A program made the position numbers and the translations under genes. From the NCBI GenBank assembly GCA_948482865.1, contig CAOMHR010000013.1:1-17099 (forward strand): 17,099 bases of DNA, read 5' to 3'. This DNA is from Christensenellaceae bacterium. GTDB taxonomy: Bacteria; Bacillota; Clostridia; Christensenellales; Borkfalkiaceae. Positions within the stretch are counted from its first letter, which is position 1. Every line of letters starts with the position of its first letter. This document shows, piece by piece, positions 7,011 to 13,144 of the stretch. A model generated the notes under the pieces. That model was given only the letters and a program-made list of their open reading frames with translations. It searched no databases and was not told where the DNA came from.

Positions 7011-7468
7011 CGAACACTCTTACGTTCATAATAATGGATACTAACGCCGCCTACCGTTTCCCATTCGTTAATAACATCTGCAGGATATACTACATATATA
7101 CTGTCTAAAACCACCGCATAGCAACCATTATACGCACCGTAATATCTTTCAATAGTCACGCCAGAAGGCTTTGCGTTATCTTGTTTTCGTAAATTGTCGC
7201 AATAGGTTTGCTTGATTGACAACTCCGTCATTTTATCGATAACTTCGGGTGTTTTCGGTTGCGGCTGATAATCTTCGCCCATTACTTCTTCGTTGCCTTC
7301 AACTCCGCCGTTGTGGTAATAGGCTATGCTCTTTAAATCGTCCTGTGTAAGCCAACCCGCATCATATGCCTGTTGCAAAGTATAAAATTTACCATCACTG
7401 CTACAACCGCTTAGCGCAACTGCAAATATGCTGATTAATACCGTTAAAAATAAAAACAGTTTTTTCAT
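6986..7468 (-). CDS. lipoprotein, first copy of tandem paralogue family
   Basis: 160 aa from the chosen start at 7468. That ATG has AAGGAGAG 6 nt upstream; in-frame ATGs further up (for example 7489) lie at or above the predicted transcription start and have no ribosome site. The signal peptide ends at ALSGC (Cys22, lipobox). The family region runs from about residue 27 (FYTLQQAYDAGWLTQDDLKS, IAYYHNGG, GEDYQPQPKTPEV), then a middle part with YYGAYNGCYAVV, and the end is IWKAKGV. It is first in a tight operon with two paralogues and the subtilase-Hint gene. No coiled coil is present. Exported and membrane-anchored; the biochemical role is not recognisable. Confidence 0.86.
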   Translation of the reverse strand: MKKLFLFLTVLISIFAVALSGCSSDGKFYTLQQAYDAGWLTQDDLKSIAYYHNGGVEGNEEVMGEDYQPQPKTPEVIDKMTELSIKQTYCDNLRKQDNAKPSGVTIERYYGAYNGCYAVVLDSIYVVYPADVINEWETVGGVSIHYYERKSVRIWKAKGV

Positions 7469-7487
7469 ACTTCTCTCCTTTTTTTTC

Positions 7488-7515
7488 ATATTACCATATA
7501 ATACCGATTTGTCAA
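7488..7515 (-). promoter_or_regulatory. promoter of the lipoprotein/protease operon
   Basis: On the minus strand: TTGACA (7515-7510), a 16-bp spacer, and TAATAT (7493-7488) as a four-of-six -10. The predicted start is about 7481, only some 12 nt before the ATG at 7468, so the leader would be little more than the ribosome binding site. It sits just past the ribosomal operon terminator, which should insulate it. Confidence 0.65.
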
Positions 7516-7520
7516 TACAC

Positions 7521-7556
7521 AAACAAAAAAACAGCAGCCTGTATAGCTGCTGTTTT
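7521..7556 (-). terminator. intrinsic terminator of the ribosomal protein operon
   Basis: A perfect 11-bp stem, AAAACAGCAGC (7528-7538) with GCTGCTGTTTT (7546-7556), and a 7-nt loop. On the minus strand it runs directly into TTTTTTTGTTT (7531-7521). It lies 33 bp after the rplQ stop. Confidence 0.93.
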
Positions 7557-7589
7557 AATTTTAAATTAAATTCGGTTGCAGGGCGCTAA

Positions 7590-8096
7590 TTAAACAAGCT
7601 CAATTATAGCTTCTTCGGCGCCGTCGCCGCGGCGCTGACCCAAGAGATAGATTCTTGTATAGCCGCCGCCCTGACCCAATTCTTCTTTACGCTGTGCGTA
7701 TTTGGGCGCGATTTCGTTGAAAAGTTTTTCCATTAAAGGGTGCTGAATATCTGCCGTTCTTTTTTTGAACTCGGATTTCTTTTCATTAAAGCCCTTAATT
7801 TCCTGCAAATCGCGGAGTTTCGCCATAATATTACGGCGTACCGCAAGTTTTTTGGGGCTGTCCTTTATTGATTTTACTTTTATTTCTTTACCCTTTTTAT
7901 CCGCCTTGACCACTTCTGTTTCTACGTTGTCGTCGTAAACTTTCATAGCCTTGGTTATAATTTTTTCAACATAGGGCTGAAGCGCCTTAGCTCTCGCTTC
8001 GGTGGTGGTAATTTTGCCGTACCACAGAAGTTCGGACGCCTGATTGCGAAGCATTGCCTGTCTTTGCTCTGCCGTTCTTCCTAATTTACCGGGCAT
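7590..8096 (-). CDS. rplQ: 50S ribosomal protein L17, extended form
   Basis: 168 aa against about 115-125 in B. subtilis and E. coli. The ends are typical: KLGRTAEQRQAMLRNQ at the start and GGGYTRIYLLGQRRGDGAEE with IIELV at the end. The extra residues are mostly a lysine-rich segment at about 53-90 plus a short expansion before the final motif. L17 binds 23S rRNA near the peptide exit tunnel. The gene starts 3 bp after rpoA stops, with AAGGAGGAC inside the rpoA end, and is last in the operon before the terminator. The extension keeps the frame and reads as normal protein, so it looks like a lineage variant and not an error. Confidence 0.96.
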   Translation of the reverse strand: MPGKLGRTAEQRQAMLRNQASELLWYGKITTTEARAKALQPYVEKIITKAMKVYDDNVETEVVKADKKGKEIKVKSIKDSPKKLAVRRNIMAKLRDLQEIKGFNEKKSEFKKRTADIQHPLMEKLFNEIAPKYAQRKEELGQGGGYTRIYLLGQRRGDGAEEAIIELV

Positions 8097-8099
8097 TTT

Positions 8100-9053
8100 T
8101 TAGTCCTCCTTGTTTGAAAGTGTTAAACCGTAGGAATTAAGTTTTATGATGACCTCGTCCAAAGACTTTCTGCCAAGATTTCTTACTTTCAACATTTCGT
8201 CTTCCGTCTTTCTGGTCAGGTCTTCCACGGTGTGAATGTTTGCGCGTTTTAAGCAGTTGTACGAACGGACCGACAAATCCATTTCTTCAATTGCCATTGC
8301 CAAAATTTTCTGCTGTTTGTCGTCTTCGTTTTTGACGAGAATGTCCATTTCCTTAATTGAATCGGAAAGGTTTACAAACAGCGAAATATGGTCCTGCATT
8401 ATTTTTGCCGCAAGCGAAACTATTTCTTTTGCGCTGAAAGCTCCGTTTGTCCAAACTTCCAAAGTGAGTTTGTCGTAGTCTGTGTTCTGACCTACGCGCG
8501 TGTTTTCAACCGAATAGTTTACCTTTTTAACGGGCGTGTAAATAGAGTCTATGGGGATATAATCGATAAGCTCCGTTCTGGTATGGTCCGCGCCCTTGTA
8601 GCCGCGTCCCCTGCCTATCGTAATTTCCATATCTATCTTGCCGCCTGCGTCTACGGTGCAGATGTGCTGGTCGCCGTTGATTATTTCAATTTCGGCGTCT
8701 TCGGAAATATCGCTTGCCTTTACATCGCAGGGACCTTCTTTATAAAGGTGCAAAACTTTTACGTAATCTTTGTCCGTAATTTTCGTTTTAATTGCAAGCG
8801 TCTTTAAATTCAAAATAATTTCGGTTACGTCTTCTTTAACGCCCGCGACAGCAGAAAATTCGTGTTTTACGCTGCCGTCAAGAAATCTTATTCCCTGCGC
8901 CGCCGCTCCGGGGAGTGCGGAAAGCAGTATTCTTCTCAGGCAGTTGCCTATTGTAAGACCGAAACCCTTTTCGAGAGGTTCAACTACGACCTTTGCGTAC
9001 GACTGGTCTTCGTTTTCTTCGACTTCGATTTTGGGCATATCCATTTCGATCAT
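8100..9053 (-). CDS. rpoA: RNA polymerase alpha subunit
   Basis: 317 aa, normal length. The N-terminal dimerisation and assembly domain (to about residue 230) includes LEKGFGLTIGNCLRRILLSA and the assembly loop around the GRGRGY motif. A short linker leads to the alpha-CTD (about 245-317), with the helix-hairpin-helix segment VRNLGRKSLDEV that contacts UP elements and activators. The start is set by AGGAGG 7 nt upstream. It lies between rpsD and rplQ, the usual Clostridia order, with 24 bp after rpsD. Nothing unusual. Confidence 0.98.
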   Translation of the reverse strand: MIEMDMPKIEVEENEDQSYAKVVVEPLEKGFGLTIGNCLRRILLSALPGAAAQGIRFLDGSVKHEFSAVAGVKEDVTEIILNLKTLAIKTKITDKDYVKVLHLYKEGPCDVKASDISEDAEIEIINGDQHICTVDAGGKIDMEITIGRGRGYKGADHTRTELIDYIPIDSIYTPVKKVNYSVENTRVGQNTDYDKLTLEVWTNGAFSAKEIVSLAAKIMQDHISLFVNLSDSIKEMDILVKNEDDKQQKILAMAIEEMDLSVRSYNCLKRANIHTVEDLTRKTEDEMLKVRNLGRKSLDEVIIKLNSYGLTLSNKED

Positions 9054-9077
9054 GTTGTTTCCTCCTTTTTACTTATA

Positions 9078-9707
9078 TTACTTGGAGTACAATTCGACAA
9101 TCATATGTTCGGAAATCTGGCTGTCGATATCCTCTCTCGTCGGAAGCGCCAAAATTTTGCCTTCCAACTTTTCGGGGTTAAATTCAAGCCACTTGGGCAT
9201 AACGCCCACTTTCATGGCTTTAATACCTTCGAAATACTTGTTCGAAGTCTTGTTTTCCTTAACGGTGATAACGTCGCCCGCTTTGATTACGTAGGAAGGA
9301 ATGTTGACCTTTCTGCCGTTTACGAGAAAATGACCGTGGTTTACAAGCTGTCTCGCCTGCGAGCGGCTTGCGCCTATGCCCATACGGTAAATGACGTTAT
9401 CGAGTCTGCGTTCCAGAAGCGACAGCATATTTTCACCGGTGATACCCTTCATTCTGTCTGCTTTTTCGTAATATGCGTGGAACTGACCTTCCTGCACGCC
9501 GTAAATACGCTTAACCTTCTGCTTTTCGCGCAGCTGCTTGCCGTATTCGGAAACCTTTTTCCTTGCCGCAGCCAAACCGTGCGCGCCGGGCGCTATGGGT
9601 CTTTTTTCAAACGGGCATTTGCCGTTGTAGCATTTGTCGCCCTTTAAAAACAACTTTGCGCCTTCTCTTCTGCAAAGGCGGCATTTTGCTTCTCTGTAAG
9701 TTGCCAT
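9078..9707 (-). CDS. rpsD: 30S ribosomal protein S4, zinc-binding type
   Basis: 209 aa. An early assembly protein of the small subunit that binds 16S rRNA and often represses its own operon. The N-terminus holds four cysteines (C9, C12, C26, C31), the zinc-ribbon or C+ version of S4. The S4 RNA-binding domain is in the second half (for example SRSQARQLVNHGHFLVNGR). The start is supported by GGAGG upstream. Its place between rpsK and rpoA is typical of Clostridia; in B. subtilis rpsD lies elsewhere. Confidence 0.98.
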   Translation of the reverse strand: MATYREAKCRLCRREGAKLFLKGDKCYNGKCPFEKRPIAPGAHGLAAARKKVSEYGKQLREKQKVKRIYGVQEGQFHAYYEKADRMKGITGENMLSLLERRLDNVIYRMGIGASRSQARQLVNHGHFLVNGRKVNIPSYVIKAGDVITVKENKTSNKYFEGIKAMKVGVMPKWLEFNPEKLEGKILALPTREDIDSQISEHMIVELYSK

Positions 9708-9725
9708 TCTTTAAATTACCTCCGA

Positions 9726-10127
9726 TTATACTCTGCGGCGCTTGGGCGGCCTGCATCCGTTGTGCGGTACGGGCGAAACGTCTGAAATAAGAGTGATTTC
9801 AAGTTCGCACGCGCTAATTGCTCTTATAGCCGATTCTCTGCCTGCGCCGGGACCTTTCACGTAAACTTCTACCGAGCGCAAGCCGTGTTCTTTGGCTGCC
9901 TTAACCGCTGTTTCGGTTGCCATCTGCGCTGCAAAGGGGGTGCCTTTACGCGAGCCTTTGAAATTAAGGCTACCCGCCGACGACCAGGAAATTACGTTGC
10001 CTTTAAGGTCGGTAACTGTAACAAGGGTGTTGTTGAAAGTGGACTGGATATGAACCTGACCCTTATCAACTTTTTTAAGCTCTCTGCGTTTTCTTGTAAC
10101 GGTCTGCTTTTTATTAGTCGATGCCAT
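9726..10127 (-). CDS. rpsK: 30S ribosomal protein S11
   Basis: 133 aa, normal length. It carries the conserved core HIQSTFNNTLVTVTD, GSRKGTPFAAQ and GPGAGRESAIRA, and the basic end PHNGCRPPKRRRV. S11 forms part of the platform of the 30S subunit near the mRNA exit. AAGGAGG lies just upstream of the ATG. The gap to rpsM is 11 bp. Confidence 0.98.
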   Translation of the reverse strand: MASTNKKQTVTRKRRELKKVDKGQVHIQSTFNNTLVTVTDLKGNVISWSSAGSLNFKGSRKGTPFAAQMATETAVKAAKEHGLRSVEVYVKGPGAGRESAIRAISACELEITLISDVSPVPHNGCRPPKRRRV

Positions 10128-10138
10128 AAATTACCTCC

Positions 10139-10513
10139 TTACTTCGCTCCCTTTTTCTTCGCGACCGTACGGCGGGGACCCTTGCGGGTTCTCGCGTTGG
10201 TCTTAGTGGACTGACCGCGTACGGGTAAGCCCTTTCTGTGACGGATGCCGCGATAGCATCCTATTTCCATAAGTCTTTTGATGTTGAGCGAAACTTCGCT
10301 TCTGAGTTCGCCTTCCACTCTTAAATTGTGGTCGATATATTCTCTCAGTTTGGATACGGTCTGCTCGTCCAGATCCTTGACTCTCGTGTCGGGGTCAACG
10401 CCCGTTTCGGCAAGAATTTTCTGGGACGTCTTCAAACCGATACCGTAGATGTAGGTCAAGCCTATTTCTATTCTCTTTTCTCTGGGTAAATCTACACCGG
10501 CAATACGTGCCAT
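10139..10513 (-). CDS. rpsM: 30S ribosomal protein S13
   Basis: 124 aa from the ATG at 10513 (MARIAGVDLPREKRIEIG). GGAGGA sits upstream at normal distance. The frame stays open further upstream, but that extension does not look like S13 and has no supported start. The protein has the conserved YIYGIG, the rRNA-binding end (CYRGIRHRKGLPVRGQ, then the TKTNARTRKGP region) and a lysine-rich tail that contacts P-site tRNA. It is separated from rpmJ by 205 bp that hold two stem-loops, an unusually long gap inside this cluster. Confidence 0.97.
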   Translation of the reverse strand: MARIAGVDLPREKRIEIGLTYIYGIGLKTSQKILAETGVDPDTRVKDLDEQTVSKLREYIDHNLRVEGELRSEVSLNIKRLMEIGCYRGIRHRKGLPVRGQSTKTNARTRKGPRRTVAKKKGAK

Positions 10514-10649
10514 ACGATTTATTTCCTCCGTTAAATTTTGGTGTTTTTTTTGTTTGTATGTGAACCGTATTGCGCCGCCGCCTGAATTTGGAATGGGTGG
10601 CTGCGCGCGCAAGCGGAATTATTTTTAAACTTTTGGCAACGCAAGACTA

Positions 10650-10714
10650 TAAACTGCTTAAAAACAAGCAGTTTAAACAAGCCGAAGCGCGTATACGTTT
10701 TTTACGTATGCGCT
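10650..10714 (-). promoter_or_regulatory. tandem stem-loops in the rpmJ-rpsM gap
   Basis: First hairpin (10686-10714): AGCGC and ATACGT pair with ACGTAT and GCGCT, with a 2-nt bulge and a T5/A5 loop. Second hairpin (10650-10675): a perfect 10-bp stem built on AAACTGCTT/AAGCAGTTT with a 6-nt loop. Neither is followed by a U-tract, so they are not simple terminators. In the RNA, the CUGCUU arm could also pair with AAGCAG just after the rpmJ stop (10718-10713), which allows two competing folds. A regulatory leader for rpsM-rpsK-rpsD is possible but unproven. Confidence 0.45.
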
Positions 10715-10718
10715 GCTT

Positions 10719-10835
10719 TTAGCCCTGACGTTGCTTATGGCTTTTATTTTTAGAGCAAATTATCATTACTTTGCCGTTTCTTTTAATAACTTTGCACTTG
10801 TCGCACATGGGCTTTACTGAAGGTCTTACTTTCAT
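10719..10835 (-). CDS. rpmJ: 50S ribosomal protein L36, zinc-binding type
   Basis: 38 aa: MKVRPSVKPMCDKCKVIKRN, then a half with KVMIICSKNKSHKQRQG. This is the full normal length and close to the textbook L36 sequence. It keeps the zinc ligands Cys11, Cys14, Cys27 and His33. AGAGGA lies upstream of the ATG. It is in its standard place between infA and rpsM; the stop codon is TAA at 10721-10719. Confidence 0.97.
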   Translation of the reverse strand: MKVRPSVKPMCDKCKVIKRNGKVMIICSKNKSHKQRQG

Positions 10836-10881
10836 GGTGTTATCCTCTTAAATAGTTATTATTTTTAATGTTAAAGATTAG

Positions 10882-11103
10882 TCAGTTCTTGCTGCGCCAG
10901 GTAATTCTGCCCTTTGTCAGATCATACGGGCTCATTTCAAGTTTTACGTTGTCGCCTTCGATAATCCTTATATAGTTCATACGAAGTTTACCTGAAATGT
11001 AAGCCGTAATTACGTGGCCGTTAGAAAGTTTAACTTTAAAGTTGGCGTTAGGCAGGCACTCTATTACCTTGCCCTCGGCTTCGATATTGTCATTCTTTGA
11101 CAT
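10882..11103 (-). CDS. infA: translation initiation factor IF-1
   Basis: 73 aa from ATG 11103 (MSKNDNIEAEGKVIE). It is a single OB-fold protein that blocks the ribosomal A site during initiation. It has the family signatures GHVITAYISGKLRMNYIRI and VKLEMSPYDLTKGRI. The start is chosen because AGGAG lies a few bases upstream; a GTG at 11118 in the same frame lacks a site and adds residues not found in IF-1. A consensus-like promoter lies about 150 nt upstream, so infA and the genes after it probably have their own transcript besides read-through from spc. Confidence 0.97.
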   Translation of the reverse strand: MSKNDNIEAEGKVIECLPNANFKVKLSNGHVITAYISGKLRMNYIRIIEGDNVKLEMSPYDLTKGRITWRSKN

Positions 11104-11137
11104 AAATCTCCTGTTCACGCAAATCTATTGCCAAGCA

Positions 11138-11150
11138 AAATATTTGCCGT
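11138..11150. repeat. 13-bp direct repeat, copy 2, in infA leader
   Basis: AAATATTTGCCGT on the plus strand, identical to 11241-11253. It lies about 35 nt upstream of the infA start codon. Confidence 0.7.
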
Positions 11151-11163
11151 GATTTGTTTTTGC

Positions 11164-11177
11164 GCGGCTTTCGCCGC
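11164..11177 (-). other. GAAA-capped hairpin in infA leader
   Basis: On the minus strand GCGGC-GAAA-GCCGC forms a perfect 5-bp stem with a GNRA tetraloop. It lies within the predicted 150-nt leader of infA. No U-tract follows. It could be part of a folded leader or a chance GC-rich hairpin. Confidence 0.45.
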
Positions 11178-11240
11178 AAGTCGGGCGCAATACGGTAACT
11201 TTGAAAATTCAATATTTCCGTTTTAATACGCCGCCGCTTT

Positions 11241-11253
11241 AAATATTTGCCGT
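11241..11253. repeat. 13-bp direct repeat, copy 1, at predicted infA transcript start
   Basis: AAATATTTGCCGT on the plus strand. Read on the minus strand this is ACGGCAAATATTT, which falls at the expected transcription start. The identical sequence returns 103 bp downstream at 11138-11150. Confidence 0.7.
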
Positions 11254-11259
11254 AACCGG

Positions 11260-11288
11260 ATTATACCCTGAAAAGCGTCTGTGCGCAA
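11260..11288 (-). promoter_or_regulatory. sigma-A promoter for infA-rpmJ and the alpha genes
   Basis: On the minus strand: TTGCGC (11288-11283), a 17-bp spacer, and a perfect TATAAT (11265-11260) preceded by GGG. The predicted start is about 11253. It lies right after the KOW gene. The -35 also sits in a small inverted repeat (GCGCAA-GCCG-TTGCGC, plus strand 11283-11298). Confidence 0.72.
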
Positions 11289-11312
11289 GCCGTTGCGCCG
11301 TCTTTTACGCGG

Positions 11313-11609
11313 TTAATCTCCGTTTTCCGCCTGCGGGGGATTGTTGTAGATTTTCAACGCCGAATACACTTCAGAGTCGTAAACCTTGCTGCCGTTTTCG
11401 AATTTAGCGGCGATGCTTTCAGCCAGCTCGGGCAAAAGCCGCACGTGTTTAAGATTCTTCTTTTTGGGGGCGTTGAGTTTTTTGAAATTACCGTCCACCA
11501 CGCCGACGCTGCCGTCGTCGTATATATATCTTATCAGATAATATCTGTCCTTGTCTCTGCCCCGTAAACTTTGGCAGATGCCGCCGATGACAGGTTCCTT
11601 TACTTTCAT
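11313..11609 (-). CDS. KOW-domain putative RNA-binding protein
   Basis: 98 aa. The first half resembles the small KOW/L14e-like RNA-binding proteins found between map and infA in many Firmicutes. It starts with VKEPVIGGICQSLRGRDKDR and then has a strand-rich region (YYLIRYIYDDGSVGVVDG). A lysine-rich stretch (KKLNAPKKKNLKHVRLLPEL) follows. The last third (SKVYDSEVYSALKIYNN) is probably helical. AAGGAA lies upstream of the ATG, 14 bp after map. The position suggests a role tied to ribosome function, but the exact role is not known; the KOW assignment rests on pattern and context. Confidence 0.85.
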   Translation of the reverse strand: MKVKEPVIGGICQSLRGRDKDRYYLIRYIYDDGSVGVVDGNFKKLNAPKKKNLKHVRLLPELAESIAAKFENGSKVYDSEVYSALKIYNNPPQAENGD

Positions 11610-11623
11610 AAATTTTCCTTATC

Positions 11624-12370
11624 TCAGAGAGTCAAAATCTCCACGCCGTCCGGCTTTATAAGCACCGTGTTTTCGTAGTGGGCTGCGGGCTTTCCGTCCG
11701 CAGTGGTCACCGTCCAACCGTCCTTCCTGTCAATGTTGACTTTGTAAGTCCCCATATTTATCATCGGTTCTATACAAATAGTCATTCCGGCTTTAAGGCG
11801 CATACCCGTACCCTTTTTGCCGTAGTTGGGAACGGAAGGGTCTTCGTGCATTTCGCGCCCGATTCCGTGACCGACCAGCGCGCGCACAACTCCGTAGCCG
11901 TTTGCTTCGGCGTGGGTCTGTACGGCGTAGCCTATGTCGTAAAGCGGAGTGCCTTCCTGCAAACCTTCGATTGCCTTGAAAAAGCATTCTTCGGTTACTT
12001 TGACAAGTTTACGCTTTTCTTCGGAAACGTTGCCTATTAAAAAAGTTCTGCAAGCGTCGCCGTGAAAGCCGTTTTTCTGCGCGGTGATGTCCACGCTTAC
12101 GATGTCGCCGTCCATAATCACCCTATCGGAAGGAATGCCGTGGACGACCACTTCGTTCACCGATACGCACGCGCTTGCGGGATAGCCTTCGTAGCCTAAG
12201 CAGGAAGGGTACGCGCCGCAGGAAATTATATATCTGTAAACGAGTTCGTCAACCTGTTTGGTGGTCATTCCCGCGCGGATATTCTTTCCTACAAAATCAA
12301 GGGTTTCCTTTACGATTCTGCAACTTTCGCGTATCAGCTCTATTTCTTTTTCGTTTTTAACGTTAATCAT
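11624..12370 (-). CDS. map: methionine aminopeptidase, type I
   Basis: 248 aa, standard for the short type Ia enzyme that removes the initiator methionine from nascent cytoplasmic proteins. All expected metal ligands are present (D94, D105, H168, E201, E233), as is the substrate-contact His77 (VVHGIP). There is no N-terminal zinc-finger or linker extension. The start codon overlaps the adk stop by 4 bp, so translation is probably coupled. adk-map next to secY is the classic Gram-positive order. Confidence 0.97.
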   Translation of the reverse strand: MINVKNEKEIELIRESCRIVKETLDFVGKNIRAGMTTKQVDELVYRYIISCGAYPSCLGYEGYPASACVSVNEVVVHGIPSDRVIMDGDIVSVDITAQKNGFHGDACRTFLIGNVSEEKRKLVKVTEECFFKAIEGLQEGTPLYDIGYAVQTHAEANGYGVVRALVGHGIGREMHEDPSVPNYGKKGTGMRLKAGMTICIEPMINMGTYKVNIDRKDGWTVTTADGKPAAHYENTVLIKPDGVEILTL

Positions 12371-12993
12371 TTATTGAATTTTCCAAGCTCCGCGCAAACG
12401 CTTTCAAAAACTTCGTCGGGATTCTTCGTGCCGCAGTCCACGGTTAAAAGTTTCCCTGCCGCGAGATAAAAATCTTTAAGCGGCGCGGTCTGGTTTTCGT
12501 AAGTTGTCAGCCTTGCTTTGACTGTTTGGGGATTGTCGTCGTCCCTTTGGTAAAGGGGCTTGCCGCATTTTTCGCAGACGTCTTTGCCGTTAAGGGTAGA
12601 TACATGATAGCTTGCCCCGCAGACGCACATACGTCTGCCGCAAATCCTGTCCAGTAAAAGAGCTTCATCCACTTCTAAATTCAAACACAAATCTATGTCT
12701 GCGAATTTGTCAAGTTCCTGCGCCTGAAACAGGTTGCGCGGAAAACCGTCCAGAATGTATCCGCCGTCTGTCTTTTTGAGACTGTCTTTAACGATTTCGC
12801 ACGTCACCCCGTCGGGCACCAGCTTGCCTGCGTCAATATAGCTTTTTGCAAGTTTGCCTATTTCCGTGCCGCCCTTTATGTTGGCGCGGAACATATCGCC
12901 CGTGGATATATGCGTCAGGTGATATTTTTCCTGTATACGCGCCGCCTGCGTGCCTTTGCCCGCGCCCGGCGCACCCAACAGAACTATATTCAT
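12367..12993 (-). CDS. adk: adenylate kinase, cysteine-rich lid
   Basis: 208 aa. It converts ATP and AMP to two ADP and balances adenylate charge. The P-loop is GAPGAGKGT (7-15) and the NMP-binding part follows (STGDMFRANI). The LID carries Cys123, Cys125, Cys140 and Cys143. The second pair is a normal CxxC (CEKC), but the first is CxC (R-M-C-V-C-G), one residue shorter than the usual CxxCG knuckle, with an extra Cys118 nearby (CGRRMCVC). A zinc lid is still likely, perhaps with altered geometry. The ATG follows a purine-rich GGGGGAAAGG. It is separated from secY by 151 bp containing an imperfect palindrome. Confidence 0.96.
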   Translation of the reverse strand: MNIVLLGAPGAGKGTQAARIQEKYHLTHISTGDMFRANIKGGTEIGKLAKSYIDAGKLVPDGVTCEIVKDSLKKTDGGYILDGFPRNLFQAQELDKFADIDLCLNLEVDEALLLDRICGRRMCVCGASYHVSTLNGKDVCEKCGKPLYQRDDDNPQTVKARLTTYENQTAPLKDFYLAAGKLLTVDCGTKNPDEVFESVCAELGKFNK

Positions 12994-13050
12994 ACCTTTC
13001 CCCCAAGATTACTGTATATAAAAATGCAGAGATACAAGCAAGACAAGGCA

Positions 13051-13107
13051 AGCGAGCATTTTTGAAGGGGAGTTTACTTTGCGTAAATGACCCGAAAAAA
13101 GCGGAGC
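13051..13107. repeat. imperfect palindrome between secY and adk
   Basis: The centre is a 5-bp stem, TTTAC (13073-13077) with GTAAA (13083-13087). Around it are a G-T pair, a tandem G-A mismatch, GGG/CCC (13067-13069 with 13091-13093), then TTTTT/AAAAA and GC/GC. The whole gap (12994-13144) is otherwise non-coding and holds only a weak promoter-like sequence for adk. It could be a folded RNA element or a dispersed palindromic repeat; no other copy is seen in this window. Confidence 0.4.
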
Positions 13108-13144
13108 TTAACGCCGTATTGCGAAGTATATATGCGTTTCTATT

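Noticed and set aside
8862..9647. 261-codon open frame on the plus strand across rpoA and rpsD
   Set aside because: It lies antisense to two clear conserved genes, and its composition is a by-product of their codon pattern.
10514..10612. Longer S13 start at 10612
   Set aside because: The extra 33 residues do not resemble S13 and no ribosome site supports them; the ATG at 10513 has GGAGGA at proper spacing.
11104..11118. GTG start of infA at 11118
   Set aside because: It adds MNRRF, not seen in IF-1, and lacks a ribosome site; ATG 11103 has AGGAG.
11283..11298. Terminator hairpin GCGCAA-GCCG-TTGCGC after the KOW gene
   Set aside because: A short 6-bp stem with no U-tract on either strand; it overlaps the promoter -35 instead.
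12994..13050. Promoter for adk (TTGCTT-17-TATACA, minus strand)
   Set aside because: Only three and four of six matches; too weak to call without expression data.
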